A stretch of DNA of 64,000 nt, from positions 207,062-271,061 of the forward strand of contig LSRX01000492.1 of assembly GCA_001939145.1 (NCBI GenBank). Reading direction: 5' to 3'. The position numbers and the translations under genes are program-made. The first letter of the stretch is position 1; the number at the start of each line of letters is the position of its first letter. Shown piece after piece: positions 18,423 to 28,853 of this stretch. The stretch is from Symbiodinium microadriaticum. Lineage: Eukaryota; Sar; Dinophyceae; Suessiales; Symbiodiniaceae. Below the pieces are notes generated by a model, which did no database searches, was not told the DNA's origin, and worked only from the letters and a program-made list of their open reading frames with translations.

Positions 18423-18942
18423 GGAGTTTGGATTCAGAGTCTTCAACCCTAAACCCTAAGGCTTCCCGGAGCCGTTCCCCAACGCTTGACAGAGTCCTTT
18501 GCTAGTAAAAACCTTTTTTTTGTTAACCCTAAGGGTCCAAAGGACCCAAGAATCTAGGGTTCACGGTTTAAAGTTTTTTTGGGGGTACTTAAATTGGCTA
18601 TCCGACAAGATACTATAGCAACCATGAATTAAGGCCACATGTCATCAGGCCTCTGCGTTATGCTCTATAAGCCGAGTGTTTTCGCAGCCTGTGAACATCT
18701 CGGAGATGAATTTGGAGAACCTCAGTGTTGAAGCGCAATAAACCTTAGAGATACTCCTTTTTGTCGCTGTTGTAGTAACCCTTACGGTGGCTGTTGCGAT
18801 AGCCTTTAAACTCCTTTAACGGACCCCAAACCCGGTTTTCGACGAAACCATCGAATTCCCAAACCGGCACACTCAAGGCTTTAGAGTTAATTACTTGTTA
18901 AGGTTCGGGCATTAGGTGATACTGGCTCCTGCTGGCTAGCTT

Positions 18943-18987
18943 ACTATATATATATATATATATATATACATACATATATATATATAA
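18943..18987. repeat. TA microsatellite
   Basis: (ta)n with an interrupted acatac centre. Confidence 0.9.
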
Positions 18988-18999
18988 CACTATAAGTAG

Positions 19000-19660
19000 G
19001 GGCCCTATTGGAATAGAGTGGGAATAGTCTGACTAACTATTCCTGGCTTCGATATTGTCATGTGACAGATTCTTGACGCGTTTCGAGCCTTTGGGATCTC
19101 TTTTACTTATCTTGTGGTATTCAAGGGCTCCCACCCACCTTTGGCCTCGTCACGCATGAGAAGCATGATTTGAGCCAGCACCCTTGTTATCTTCTGCACG
19201 TCCTTCCCTGAATGCAAGCAACCGAGCAAGTGCAAAATGCAAGTAGCCCACGACAACACTCATGGAAGAACACACGTGGCAATAAACAATGAACCTGATG
19301 AGCAACTACATGCTCAAAACATGAACAAGCATGCCCTAAACCCTGTAAACCATAAGCCGCCAATGCCCGAAACAAGCCCAAAGGGCCTGATGTTTAGGTT
19401 CTTGAAGTGGGCTCCACAGCCACTCCGGCCTGATAAAGACCATTGACAACAGAACACAGCTAAATCGTGCCCAAACCCTAAACCCTACACTTGGTGGCCT
19501 TCACCCCTGAGCCCGAACCCCCCTCCCCNAAAAAAAAACACTGCCTTTTCAAAGCCTTTACGCACCTTGTACAGAACTTACAAAGCCTTTGAACCCCCCA
19601 CCTTACACCCCACTCCCACCCTCCCTCCGAAACAAGCACCTAAACGAAACATCCCAGGCC
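19000..19660. other. No gene resolved
   Basis: Mixed sequence with isolated ccctaaac units and one ambiguous base (19529) before an A-run. A minus-strand frame at 19187-19381 is Cys/His-rich but has no splice support. Confidence 0.35.
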
Positions 19661-19735
19661 CTAAACCCAAGAACCTAAACCCTCAACCCTAAACCCTCAA
19701 CCCCAACTGACCCCTCTTCCTGACATCCCATCAAC

Positions 19736-19814
19736 CAGGGCTCCAGCTCCACGGGAGGAGGCAGCTGATCGTCGGTAGCTCCTTCCAGTGGCTCCTGCAA
19801 GGAGCTGGATCTCC
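19736..19814 (-). CDS. Predicted exon, unknown protein
   Basis: Acceptor ACGGTAG, 25 codons including SLQEPLEGATDDQLPPPVEL, donor CCTG|GTTGAT. CCCTAAA repeats lie to its left and TTTAGGG repeats to its right. Other minus frames are also open, so phase is tentative. Confidence 0.48.
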
Positions 19815-19823
19815 CTACCGTTG

Positions 19824-19940
19824 GTTTAGGGTTTAGGGTTGGTTTAGGGTTTAGGGTTTAGGGGTTTAGGGTTTAGGGGTTTAGGGGTTTAGGGGTTTAG
19901 GGTTTAGGCTTTAGGGTTTAGGGGTTTAGGGCTTAGGGTT
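19824..19940. repeat. TTTAGGG / TTTAGGGG repeat block
   Basis: About 15 units of seven and eight bases, abutting MITE A4 on its right. Confidence 0.92.
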
Positions 19941-20036
19941 TGATGATATAAATCCTGCAGTACCCGTAATAAGGAATATACAATACTTCCCACAGTCTAG
20001 GGTCCTTATGGTAATGCAGGATTTCTATCAACCGTA
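19934..20036. mobile_element. MITE family A, copy 4
   Basis: tgatgatataaatcctgcagtacc on the left and ggtaatgcaggatttctatcaaccgta on the right; the left terminus has merged into the heptamer repeat. Confidence 0.8.
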
Positions 20037-20159
20037 GATGTAGGGCTTCGGGTTTAGATTTGGAGCTTAGGGTTTATAGATCTCCAGTAACCTAAATTGT
20101 TGATGTTCATGGCGTCGAGGACTTCAGCCGCTCGAGGGCGTAGAACGCCGACTCATCTA

Positions 20160-20585
20160 TCATGGGCTTCTCCTCTGCCTAGGCATTGAGATCCAAGGAT
20201 ACACTCTTTCGCTTGAATTGAAGGCCAATCTCATCAGGATAGCGTAGGCCGTCTTAACAAATACACTGTCCTTGCTCATGTTCATCATAGAGTGCTTCGT
20301 CTCACCGGTCCGCTCTTCAAGAGCTTCTCTGACCATGTGGTAACGGACCTCTGCTATCACTGCCGCCACTTTGCTGGTTTCGCCAACCAGCTTGTCCAGT
20401 ACAGCGAAGTCTTTTGCGAACGCGGGCTTGGGCGCGGCAATGATATCGTACGATGTTTTTCGTACTTTGAGAGGCCTTCTTTCTAAAAGCACGTTGACCT
20501 TCTCAGACATCGTGAGAACCACAGTGAAGTGTGTGAAGACAGAAAGCAAATTCTGGGCATGCGGCGTCGTGGAAAATCGAACCAT
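20160..20585 (-). CDS. Predicted large exon, unknown protein (up to 141 codons)
   Basis: This is one of the longest uninterrupted host frames in the window, in the common (minus) orientation. An ATG at 20585 follows a GTAAAG acceptor-like site. It reads SEKVNVLLERRPLKVRKTS early and KLVGETSKVAAVIAEVRYHM in the middle, a charged, helix-prone sequence without Cys clusters or obvious membrane segments. The frame ends at 20160. No family recognised. Confidence 0.55.
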   Translation of the reverse strand: MVRFSTTPHAQNLLSVFTHFTVVLTMSEKVNVLLERRPLKVRKTSYDIIAAPKPAFAKDFAVLDKLVGETSKVAAVIAEVRYHMVREALEERTGETKHSMMNMSKDSVFVKTAYAILMRLAFNSSERVYPWISMPRQRRSP

Positions 20586-20819
20586 CTTTACTACGGATTC
20601 ATAGGCAAGGAGAGGGCTTATGGGGTGAAGGGTTTAGGGTTCAGGCTTTAGGTAGACTTTCAGACTGCAATCTCCCAAAAGCGACAACCATACATATTCC
20701 GATGCATATAGAAAGCCCTAAACCCTAGTCCATTATTTGAAGTCTAGCTACAACAATCTCTTGTAGATAAGCCTTTGTCAACTCCAACAAATTCACTCAC
20801 CAAGAGCAAAGAGATGTAA

Positions 20820-20990
20820 TGCACCGAACCCTAAACCCCGAAACCCCTACACCCCTAAACCCCCAAATCCTAAACCCTACAAACCCTGAGCCATAAACCT
20901 GGAAAAAAAACCCTAAACCCCAGACCCTAACCCCCCAAAAATAAACCCTAACCCCCCAACCCCCCCCCCCCCCCAAAAAAAAAAAGCGCT
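20820..20990. repeat. CCCTAAA repeats ending in poly-C/poly-A
   Basis: About 12 degenerate heptamers, then a C-run and an A-run at 20957-20986. Confidence 0.85.
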
Positions 20991-20994
20991 TAAC

Positions 20995-21091
20995 TCAGGG
21001 ACCCTGGAGCTCTCAGAAAAGCCTCCGGCTGCGTGAGGAGACACCCGTTGTCGATGCGGCAGTGGAGCCTCTCCAGATGTTCCCTCCAAAC
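20995..21091 (-). CDS. Predicted exon, unknown protein
   Basis: Acceptor CTTTTAG, 32 codons reading VWREHLERLHCRIDNGCLLT then QPEAFLRAPGSL, donor CTGA|GTTAAG. CCCTAAA repeats follow on one side and TTTAGGG repeats precede on the other. The plus strand is also open, but the minus reading has the better orientation. Confidence 0.52.
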
Positions 21092-21099
21092 CTAAAAGT

Positions 21100-21172
21100 A
21101 GGTTTAGGGTTTAGAGCTTAGGGTTTTGGGGTTTAGGGTTTAAGGTTTTAGGGTTTGATTAGGGTTTTCAGG
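21100..21172. repeat. TTTAGGG-like repeats
   Basis: gtttagggtttagagcttagggttttgg and variants; intron side of exon 20995-21091. Confidence 0.8.
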
Positions 21173-21268
21173 GATTTAATTAAAGTTATCATAATACAGA
21201 AACCATCTTGTTTACTATAGGTCCTTATTTATGCTGACTCAAAGTAAGCTCCTTAACAAGAACCCAGT
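21172..21268. mobile_element. MITE family K, truncated copy
   Basis: taattaaagttatcataatacagaaacc and ctccttaacaagaacccag match family K; the left terminus is missing. Confidence 0.6.
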
Positions 21269-21269
21269 A

Positions 21270-21910
21270 GAACGGTTTAGGGGTTTAACATGGGGTTTAG
21301 GGGTTGTCGGTGTTATAGGGTTTAGGCTTCTCCAAGGCCTACACCCTGTCGATGAGGCCGCTGGCTATCTGGGAGTCCACACTGGAGCTAGCGCCAAGCA
21401 CCACTCCGGCGGCAAACCTGGTGGCCCCTCCTCCATGATGAATTGCTAAGCACACGGGTTGGACGCCCGACCGATGGGTCGTCTATAAAAGAAGGCGGCG
21501 CATGCTAATAGTACGATTCAGCCACCAGGAAAGGCTTAAGGGCTAAGTGAGAGACTCTAGAAAGAACTCCCATGAAGGTCATGAAGGATGCATGCTGGAC
21601 CTCAAATGAACAACACCTAGATCTTAGTACATTAGTCTAGGGATACTCCCTTGGAAGCTTCTTTCAAGCATAGTCGGAGCCCGAATGGCAACCCGGCAGC
21701 CGTTTACGACCCTCAAACCCTTGTGAACCCTTCTGGAACCCTTCTACCACCCTTCTGGGGATATCGCGGATAAACCCGCTAAGCCCTATAAACCCTAACC
21801 CGGTCAACATTTAGTGGGGTTTATGATAATTAGGTGCTGCGGCTTTTCCCTACGCCCTAGAAAGCTCTGCTATACTAGAATCCTAATCCAAGTATCACAA
21901 TATATTGAGG
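21270..21910. other. No gene resolved
   Basis: Contains gtttaggggttt units near 21275-21330 and an open plus-strand stretch at 21231-21449 that overlaps repeats. No supported exon. Confidence 0.3.
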
Positions 21911-21916
21911 CCCTTA

Positions 21917-22030
21917 CATATGGGTGGCTCTCTAAATGAGGGTCCCATCTTAGGTCCCCCAATATAGTGCGGCACCCTTATAAAAAGGACCCCAAAAGAC
22001 AAGCCTATTTTGGAGAACTATCAATATGAA
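21917..22030. mobile_element. MITE family H, copy 2
   Basis: atatgggtggctctctaaatgagggtccc and ttttggagaactatcaatatg with core cggcacccttataaaaaggacccc. Confidence 0.7.
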
Positions 22031-22369
22031 AATCTGGAAACCCTGAAAAACCTACGGGACACTTGCAGGGGTCCCAAGCGCCTCTTTCCCAGCTCACCCA
22101 GCTGGTAGCGACCAGGACCTAGTCGGACGAGCCTTAGGCCGTCGTATCGAGGAGCGCCCATAGATGGGGGGCAAGAAGGGTTCAGGGTTGAAGCTTTAGG
22201 GTTTAGGGTTTAGGGGGGTTTAGGGTTTAAGCTTTAGGCAATAATATGATTCTATACCAAAAACATTAGAAAAAACAACTGTAACCTGTAACATGATACT
22301 GTACTATAACTTTGTAAACTCTAAAGCAAGAGAAGATCATCTCTTCAAGCTACAAGTAGGGATTCTGTA

Positions 22370-22756
22370 CTATTTCGAACCCTTGCGGAGTTTTCCTCGG
22401 ATGATGCCAAGGCGGAGCCAAATGCATACAAAGAGTTTTTGTTCCGGAGACATGCCCGTGCACTGCTTCTCAAGCGTATTCCGCAAAGCCAAATAACATG
22501 CATGGCCAAGGCGGCGCCGGACGTGTTGTTGGTTCAGTGTCGCCTCGAACCCAAGCAAATCCGTTCAGAGCTCGAGGTCCGGACTTCTTATCCTGCTTTC
22601 CGTGCACAAGAAAGCACAAAAGGCTCTGCAGTCGAAGGGGTCCCCAGAGCCTCTGCGAAGCTCAGACCCCCACAGATATTTAGCACTGGCCTCTTCGGGC
22701 TTTGGGCCATGACCTTCATAAGTCGACTTACAGGCACCTAAATCAGGGTTCCACAT
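22370..22756 (-). other. Coding-like region, frames unresolved
   Basis: Minus-strand frames at 22565-22756 and 22370-22558 read like protein (for example LNQQHVRRRLGHACYLALRN). A plus-strand frame at 22439-22741 is open too. Orientation of neighbours favours minus. Confidence 0.3.
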
Positions 22757-22832
22757 TGGGGGTTGTGATGCTTATAACTAGACACTATCCCTAAACCCTA
22801 AACCCTACACAGACTAATAAGTACGTGCTAAC

Positions 22833-23285
22833 CCTCCAAGTACGACTGCAGCACAGGAGCCCGAGAGCCGGTAAAAGTCTCTGGGTAGCTGATTCACCAG
22901 TACCTAAATGGTATATACTTTGGCCTTAAAATAGTTTTGGGGCCAAAGTATATACTATTTGGGTACATGGACCCTTAGGGTCTCGAAGAGTTTCATAAGA
23001 GCTCCATGGGGCTTTCTATAGGATACTGTAAGTTGTACGGCCGTGGCTTTTTGAACTGTCCAGGAAGCTATCCGGTTTGGGACGCAGCACCGAAGGCGCA
23101 AGCCCAAGTCAATCTCATGACCACGAGAGACTGGAAAAATCGCAGCAGCTTGGCCTTGGAATCCATGGATCGGATCAACGCTTTCTCTTGGATCATGGCA
23201 GCCCAGCAAACTTGAAAACCCGACGGCCTCAGACCCTTCCATTGTCAGTACACTAGCCCACACATCCGGAACCAGTCTCAACCGC
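22833..23285 (-). CDS. Predicted two-exon segment split by MITE B2, unknown protein
   Basis: Exon 22973-23285 follows a CACTTGAG acceptor and reads 104 codons, including RESVDPIHGFQGQAAAIF and YRKPHGALMKLFETLR. Its donor CTA AGG|GTCCAT is the arm of MITE B2. Exon 22833-22903 follows the acceptor CATTTAG in phase 0 and reads VLVNQLPRDFYRLSGSCAAV up to GGAGG|GTTAGC. The 69-nt intron 22904-22972 is the MITE with one shortened arm. No family recognised. Confidence 0.62.
22900..22980. mobile_element. MITE family B, copy 2, one arm shortened, predicted to be an intron
   Basis: tacctaaatggtatatac and its mirror gtatatactatttgggtac, with the right arm running on to cccttaggg. It precisely separates two open minus-strand exons. 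Confidence 0.82.
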
Positions 23286-23674
23286 CTCAAGTGAACTCCA
23301 AACCTAATAAGTTATAGGACAGCCAATCAACAATCAGCCGTTTGTCAAGTCTTCCTTGGAAATATCGGCCAGGGCCCTGAACAAATCTGAAATGTGCCCT
23401 AAACCCTAAACCCTGAACCCGCAGTTGTCCTGATGCCGTCGCCTGGCTGTTAGTCCTCCTCTGCTCTAGTTCATGGTCAAGAAAGTATTCAAAAAAAGGT
23501 GTCAATTCCTGGTTAAGTACCCATAGACGTGTAAAGTTCTTCCCAACGATCAAAAATGATGCATAGCAGTGCGGTCGTCGGCTTGCTTGCCCTCATGATG
23601 CTCAGCATCTGAAGAGACCCCGACCCAAGCCACTTCTCCCGACAAACCCCATGCCCAGACCCTAGCTCTAGACC

Positions 23675-23790
23675 CCACCTTAACCTACCAACACCTGCTT
23701 TTTTGGCAGGTTTTTATTATATAAACCCTAACATGAAACTTATAGGGACCCTACCAAAAAACAACAGGAGGCTCGGGTAGGTTGAGGTAG
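23675..23790. mobile_element. MITE family G, copy 2
   Basis: ccaccttaacctacc on the left, gggtaggttgaggtag on the right, core tatagggaccctacc, about 116 bp. Confidence 0.8.
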
Positions 23791-23837
23791 ACCTTGAAGC
23801 CCTTAACCCCTAAAGAACCTAAAGTTTCGAGGACCAG

Positions 23838-24487
23838 CTAAGGGCCAGGCTGGCCGGCAGTAGGACAGTCCAACCTGAGACGAGACATGTAATGTAGGGG
23901 CCTTAATATTTAGAATACGGCTTTGGGGGGTTCCTTACTATAATTATAGTATAGGGGCCTTCATGTTTAGAATAGGGTTTTTGGGGGGTGGGTCCTTATT
24001 ATAATTATAAGTATAGTATACTATACCCCAAACCCTAGTCGAATTATTAAGGCCCTATATAAAGGGCTCCGCTCTTCTTTCCCACGGACATAGATACAAG
24101 TATCTAAGGCCGTCTCCGCGTTACGACTGTACTGGAATTTCGTGAAATGGCTCAGGTATTGAACTGCCAGCTGCAGTAGGACTCATAGTTATCTTGTCAA
24201 TAATCAGGGTTAAACCCTAAACCCTAAACCCCTAAACCCCTAAAACCTTACTAAAGTCGAAAGTGCACCTCTTCCCCAAGGACCGAAAGCGACCCTAGCA
24301 GCCACAAGCGCGACAGCAGATGCAGGCTCCTGCAAATGTCTTAATATCGGGCCCATGAACAAACCCTAAATCCTAAACCCTGAAACCTAAACCCCCTGAA
24401 GGGTCTAGAAACCACGAGCCATCACAAACGTCAAGGATTCGAATAACTTGAGGGCTCAGGTGGTGCATGATTTTGTACAGGGTTTTC
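23838..24487 (-). CDS. Predicted gene 4, four exons, unknown protein
   Basis: Exons, 5' to 3': 24430-24487 (KTLYKIMHHLSPQVIRILD), 24252-24329 (EPASAVALVAARVAFGPWGR), 24034-24170 (LAVQYLSHFTKFQYSRNAET), 23838-23874 (LDCPTAGQPGP, stop TAG). All three joins keep phase. Donors are GAC|GTTTGT, TTA|GTAAGG and TAGG|GTTTGG; acceptors are TTTGCAG, TACTGCAG and CGTCTCAG. The first exon starts directly at MITE I1 (GACCATAG|G). The last intron spans MITE F1. Upstream exons are probably beyond I1 (a coding-like minus frame lies at 24590-24783) but the phase there meets a stop, so I leave the 5' end open. Confidence 0.6.
23889..24060. mobile_element. MITE family F, composite copy
   Basis: taatgtaggggccttaatatttagaata is followed by a second partial copy (ataggggccttcatgtttag) and an inverted end (gaattattaaggcccta). 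It looks like one family F element inserted beside or into another, within the last intron of gene 4. Confidence 0.7.
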
Positions 24488-24586
24488 CTATGGTCTCCAT
24501 TGTAGTTCCTTGTTTGGGTTTAACCAAATCTATACTAAGGATCCTAAAGGGTAACCCCCAAAAGGAACTACAATGGAGACTATAGG
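24488..24586. mobile_element. MITE family I, copy 1
   Basis: ctatggtctccattgtagtt and its mirror aactacaatggagactatag, 99 bp. The outer ends read A|GTCTCC and CATAG|, a GT-AG pair, and the acceptor side starts exon 24430-24487. Confidence 0.85.
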
Positions 24587-25031
24587 TAGGGTCCCTCAGG
24601 CCAAAAATATCCCGAAAGCCTTACACAGAATAGTTTCGGGGCCCAAAAGTTTACAAGCCTTTGGATATGAGTTAAGAGCCTCAATGTAGGGGTGGGGCTT
24701 ACAAGTGCTTCTTTTATCGGTGTTCCAATGGCTGTCAGCCGAGACCTTTTGACTTTGCACCTCTCATTGAAACAACCTAGCATCGCATATCCTGATAAAG
24801 CCTGTCATTGCTAGAACCCGAAACCCAAAACCCTAATCCCAACCTGAACCCAGAACTCCAAGACGTACTTGACCTTGAGCCCTTCAGCTTCAACTTTTAA
24901 AAGAAACCCTAATTGGGTTTAATTTTTAGGTTTAGGGTTCAGGGTCAGATCTCAAGCCATACACCCGCCGAGGTCGCTTATAGACTCCTGGAGCGGGCCC
25001 TGGGCCCCGTATAGGACCATCAAGGGACTGC

Positions 25032-25162
25032 AGGAGAGACCCTTAAAGGGACCCTTGGGGTTATATAGGGGGCTTTATGAGACTATATAAGGGGTATATT
25101 AGTATATAAGGTTTATATTAGGCTATTAGGATTAGGGGTCCCTTCTAGGGGTCCCTCCTATA
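25032..25162. mobile_element. MITE family M, diverged copy
   Basis: ggagagacccttaaagggacc and ggtcccttctaggggtccctcc are mirrored around a TA-rich core with repeated tatataaggg motifs. Confidence 0.6.
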
Positions 25163-25277
25163 GCCCCTTAAGACCATCCCAAGGCACGCCTCAAAAGGGT
25201 GGCCGCTACGAGGCAATCCACGGAATCGGAGATCACTGGCCTGGCTTTGCAGACTTCCAGGCTTTGTTGTTCATTGT

Positions 25278-25336
25278 ACCCAAGAGGCTCCATCTCTCTC
25301 TCTCTCTCTTCTCTCTCTTCTCTCTCTCTTCTCTCT

Positions 25337-25376
<40 letters not shown>

Positions 25377-25568
25377 ATATATATATATATAATATCTATA
25401 TATATATATATATATATATATAGATAGACAGATAGATAGATAGATAGATAGAAAAATATAGAGTATACACATACTCACACTACTGCTTGCGTTAGGTCCC
25501 TCAAACTGGGGTAAGGATGGTCTCTTGGGGCCTAGTTCCACGATGGTAGTATGTTTGGAGCCTCTGGC
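25278..25568. mobile_element. MITE family E, copy 4, split by a microsatellite
   Basis: The left arm acccaagaggctcca and right arm gtagtatgtttggagcctctgg match family E, but a (CT)n(TA)n(ATAG)n tract of about 160 bp (25289-25452) lies where the left arm should continue. Confidence 0.7.
25289..25452. repeat. Compound microsatellite CT/TA/ATAG
   Basis: Pure dinucleotide and tetranucleotide tracts inside MITE E4. Confidence 0.95.
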
Positions 25569-25569
25569 T

Positions 25570-26190
25570 ACTTGCTTTAAAACAACTTCGTAGGGCTTCG
25601 CAAGGGTGTTCCTGACGCGCAGGCCAGAGCAAAAGACTGAGATAATTCTAGGGTTTTGGGGTTTAGGGTTTAGGGTTTACGGTTTAGGGTTTATGAGTTT
25701 TGTGTCCTTGAAGATGAATTTATAGAGGTGCTTTCAAGACTCTTGTGAGGAGTCCTCTTAGCACCATAGAGGTTCGTACTGCTGAACGATCTCAAGGGTT
25801 TCTATGATTCAGCATCCGACCTAAACTCTAATTCTGTACTTGCGTTTAGGATACTGTTGCATCATCCAAGAGGTGGCATACAAACCCCAGTATCAGCATG
25901 AAACCACCCTTTAGAGTCCTATAAAGTCTGGAGCCTGAAGCCCTAACCCTACACAGCCCTATTGCAACTGCTGGCTGTTTCGACACCAGCAGACCCAGAA
26001 ACTCCAGCTAAACCTTCAACCCCACACCCTTATATAATTCCGGAGCGCAACCCGCAACCCATCGAACCTATACACCTTTATTCTCGTCAACGGAATCCGA
26101 AGGGGCCCTCCGAAGCGCTTGCCTGTAGAAGGAGCCCGCCAGGCCATTGCTCTTCGAAGCGCTTTGTCCATCCTGGGTTCAAGGAGGTTT
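25570..26190. other. No gene resolved; some heptamer repeats
   Basis: gggtttagggtttagggtttacggtttagg at 25655-25695; otherwise unassigned. An open plus-strand stretch at 25962-26194 runs into the gap. Confidence 0.35.
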
Positions 26191-26194
26191 TCTT

Positions 26195-26288
26195 NNNNNN
26201 NNNNNNNNNNNNNNNNNNNNNNNNNNNNNNNNNNNNNNNNNNNNNNNNNNNNNNNNNNNNNNNNNNNNNNNNNNNNNNNNNNNNNNNN
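26195..26288. other. Assembly gap (94 N)
   Basis: Run of N. Any reading frame drawn across it is meaningless. Confidence 1.
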
Positions 26289-26410
26289 CAAAAAAGGGAA
26301 CTACTAAGGAGCCCAAGGGTAGGGTGTAAGCCTTTATCGCCCACCCCTATAGTCCAGAAACAGGGCTGTAAAGCCCGGGGGAACTATCTGGACCTGCGAT
26401 CGCTCGGGCC

Positions 26411-26495
26411 TTGGAATAGGGTTTTGGGGTATAATATACTATAGTTACAACTTAGGAGCCCCTAAAACGGTAGTGGTAATTATTAATGCCTCTAT
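26411..26495. mobile_element. MITE family F, left end missing
   Basis: ggaatagggttttggggtataatatactata, then gagcccctaaaa and taattattaatgcctctatg, match the family order. Confidence 0.6.
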
Positions 26496-26771
26496 GTTGC
26501 ATCCCTTGGCCCTCACAAAGCCTTAAGCCCCGTAAGGTCTCTGCACGAACACCTCGAAGCCCAAAGCCGTAAGCCCTAAGCCTTGGCTGGGCAGGAGTCG
26601 CTGCTTCGTGCAGCGATTTCAGCCGCGTGCCGGGAGCGTGCACCACGGAGGACCATCGCTGCTATCGCGGCGGCAGTGACTACTGCGCTAGTCACTGCTG
26701 CAGCATCGCATGCGAAGGACCCGAAGGAGCCCACTGGCAACCTGGCGCCGAACGGTGTTCAGGAGGGTGCC

Positions 26772-27233
26772 ATGTCTGGCACACGTGACAAGCTGGAGCA
26801 AAATCTTCGCGCAGCAAGGGCTGCCAAGCGTCGATTGAAGCGCCAGAGGAAGCGTCAGGCTGACAGGGTTGCGAAAGCTGAGACGCTGGAAGTTACAGGG
26901 ACGATCGCCAACACGAGGCCGATCGCTAAGACGTGGGAAGAGACTGCGCAGATTGCCTTGGCAGCGGCGGGGAAACGCAAGGCTGAGGACGACCTGGATG
27001 CAGAGGAGTCGGGGACTTCAATGTCCATGGACACGGTGGGCACGCGGCGCCCAGTCGTTGATCCCATTTTTCTGACACGGTTACACAATGGGAGAGTGGA
27101 TGACAGCCACATGACGAGGCCTAGCCTTTCTTCTCGAGATGGCCGCGCAGCAGAGGGGAAGGGAAGCAAAGGAACCAAAGTGCAAGATGTGGACGGAGGG
27201 TGTAAGCAACCAACCCGTAGACGACCACCTTAA
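26772..27233 (+). CDS. Putative basic/acidic coiled protein, plus strand, unknown
   Basis: ATG 26772 opens a 154-codon frame; in-frame non-ATG extension reaches 26583. It reads RDKLEQNLRAARAAKRRLKR, a strongly basic helix, then KRKAEDDLDAEESGTSMSMD, an acidic stretch. Composition (GC-rich, Ala/Arg/Glu) differs from the surrounding repeats. A second plus-strand frame (27139-27558) overlaps its end. It is opposite to the predominant gene direction and next to a retroelement relic, so it could be an ORF of that element or a separate gene. No family recognised. Confidence 0.4.
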   Translation: MSGTRDKLEQNLRAARAAKRRLKRQRKRQADRVAKAETLEVTGTIANTRPIAKTWEETAQIALAAAGKRKAEDDLDAEESGTSMSMDTVGTRRPVVDPIFLTRLHNGRVDDSHMTRPSLSSRDGRAAEGKGSKGTKVQDVDGGCKQPTRRRPP

Positions 27234-27596
27234 TTCACTGAAGGCGCACCGGAACTTGAGTGTTCCCGAGGCTGCTAAAAGTTTTGTGCGGATGCTGAAA
27301 AGGCATTCTCGCTGTTTCCAGTGCACCGGCAACAGACCAGGTGTTCAGACGCTTCAGAAGACCGACGCAAGTCCGCACACACCCCAAAACCCTATTCCAA
27401 TTATTAAGGTACCCCCCCCCCATATTAGGGCTTTTGGTTTGGAAGATGAGATAATTACTGAACTAAACGTTCATTACGGAAGCGGCAGGAAAATGCGAAT
27501 AGGTGGTGAGGAACCAAAAATCCAGTGCTTTGCACCTCATTGGCCCGAACCAGCTTGAATTGCGCGGAGGTGGAGGAGGCTACATGCCATCATGGG

Positions 27597-28001
27597 TTAC
27601 TTTGCCCATCGTCTTTTGACACGAATCCGCCTACTTGGGCGGTGGGCAAGCTGGGTGTTAGTACTCACGTAGGCCGGGAGCGGGGGGCAATCCAGCGGCA
27701 AGGACGCAATTCTGTAGAGCAACGACTGAAGTTTGTGAGACCTTGAGCTGCCGTTGGACATCTGTGAGATAAATGAACCTGACTCAGATTCCTTCCTGAG
27801 CAAGACTCTTCAACGGAGAGCGGTGTAAATGGCTCGGAGCTCATAACGGTTGACATGATCGTTCTCCTGAGCTGTCCATTCCCAACTAACTACAGATGTC
27901 TTCCCATTCCCACATTCCCACAAGTGAGCAGGGATGGAATATCGGAATCGTTGGTGATCCCGGGGTTCAGTGCCCATCTGCAGCATCATAGCAGGGTACA
28001 T
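27597..28001 (-). pseudogene. Decayed RNase H-like region of a retroelement
   Basis: Minus strand, two frames. Upstream, 27810-28001 reads WTAQENDHVNRYELRAIYTA, resembling the segment before the central RNase H acidic region in retroelement polyproteins, where E-x-x-H-[IV]-N-x-x-E-[LM]-[RK]-A is common. After a frameshift, 27597-27803 reads SHKLQSLLYRIASLPL then STNTQLAHRPSRR, resembling the end of the same domain (N-x-A-D/H-x-P-S-R). The catalytic Asp positions are not intact. I infer a DIRS- or LTR-type retroelement relic; reverse transcriptase was not identified. Confidence 0.42.
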
Positions 28002-28853
28002 GCTTCTGCTACTGCGCCTGTCGCAAAGCTGGCTGAGTGCTGGGACCCATTAGGGTTGTGATAGCCAGCCTTCGTGCCCGTTAAATGCCGAAATCGTTAC
28101 AAGCCGTCCTGCCTGTGCAGAACTTGATAGGCTTCTAGGGTTTAGGATTAAGGTTTGGGGCTCTTAACTCCGAGCCCTATAAGCCCTTCTGCCAATTCAA
28201 ACTCGTCCGCAGAGCTCATGACATCCATCAACTCATGAACCAGTGCTCTTAGCCCCAAGCGGGAAGCACTTCAGCTCTCCGTCTCCAACCCCAAACCATC
28301 ACTAGAAGCCCGACTACCTGATCTACGACCGCCGGAAGCAACAAAAACACACGATAAGGACCCAACGGCCTCCATTCAGAAGCCCTTTTGGGAGTGGTAG
28401 TAGCCCTACAGCCCAACTCCAACCCCCAAAACACTGCCCTGAATCCTAAGCCCTAAACCCTAAATTTTAAACCCCCCACAACCTTGCCTTGAATGTCAAA
28501 GCGTGAGCCCCAAATCCTGCAACCCAACTTGCCACAGACTAGAATGTCCCTTCAGGAACAGCCACTCTTAAGCTAGGGACCTTAATGATTCCAACGGGTT
28601 TTTGTGGTTCTTCCGTTAAGGGTTCCTTTACAGGATTTCTATCAGGGTCCCTATACCCGGACCAGCCAAGTACTTAGAAGAGACTTTTTAGGGGTGTAAT
28701 ATACCATGGGCATCATCGGACCTACTAGGACCTACACAGGAATACTGCTGCTGACTTACTAACTGCTCCAGGCCCTTGAGGTTCTAGCAGGGCTCCTTCA
28801 CATTGCATCCTTCTGCTAGAGCGACAACGCTAAAGTAGTTAGTGTGTTTGTAC

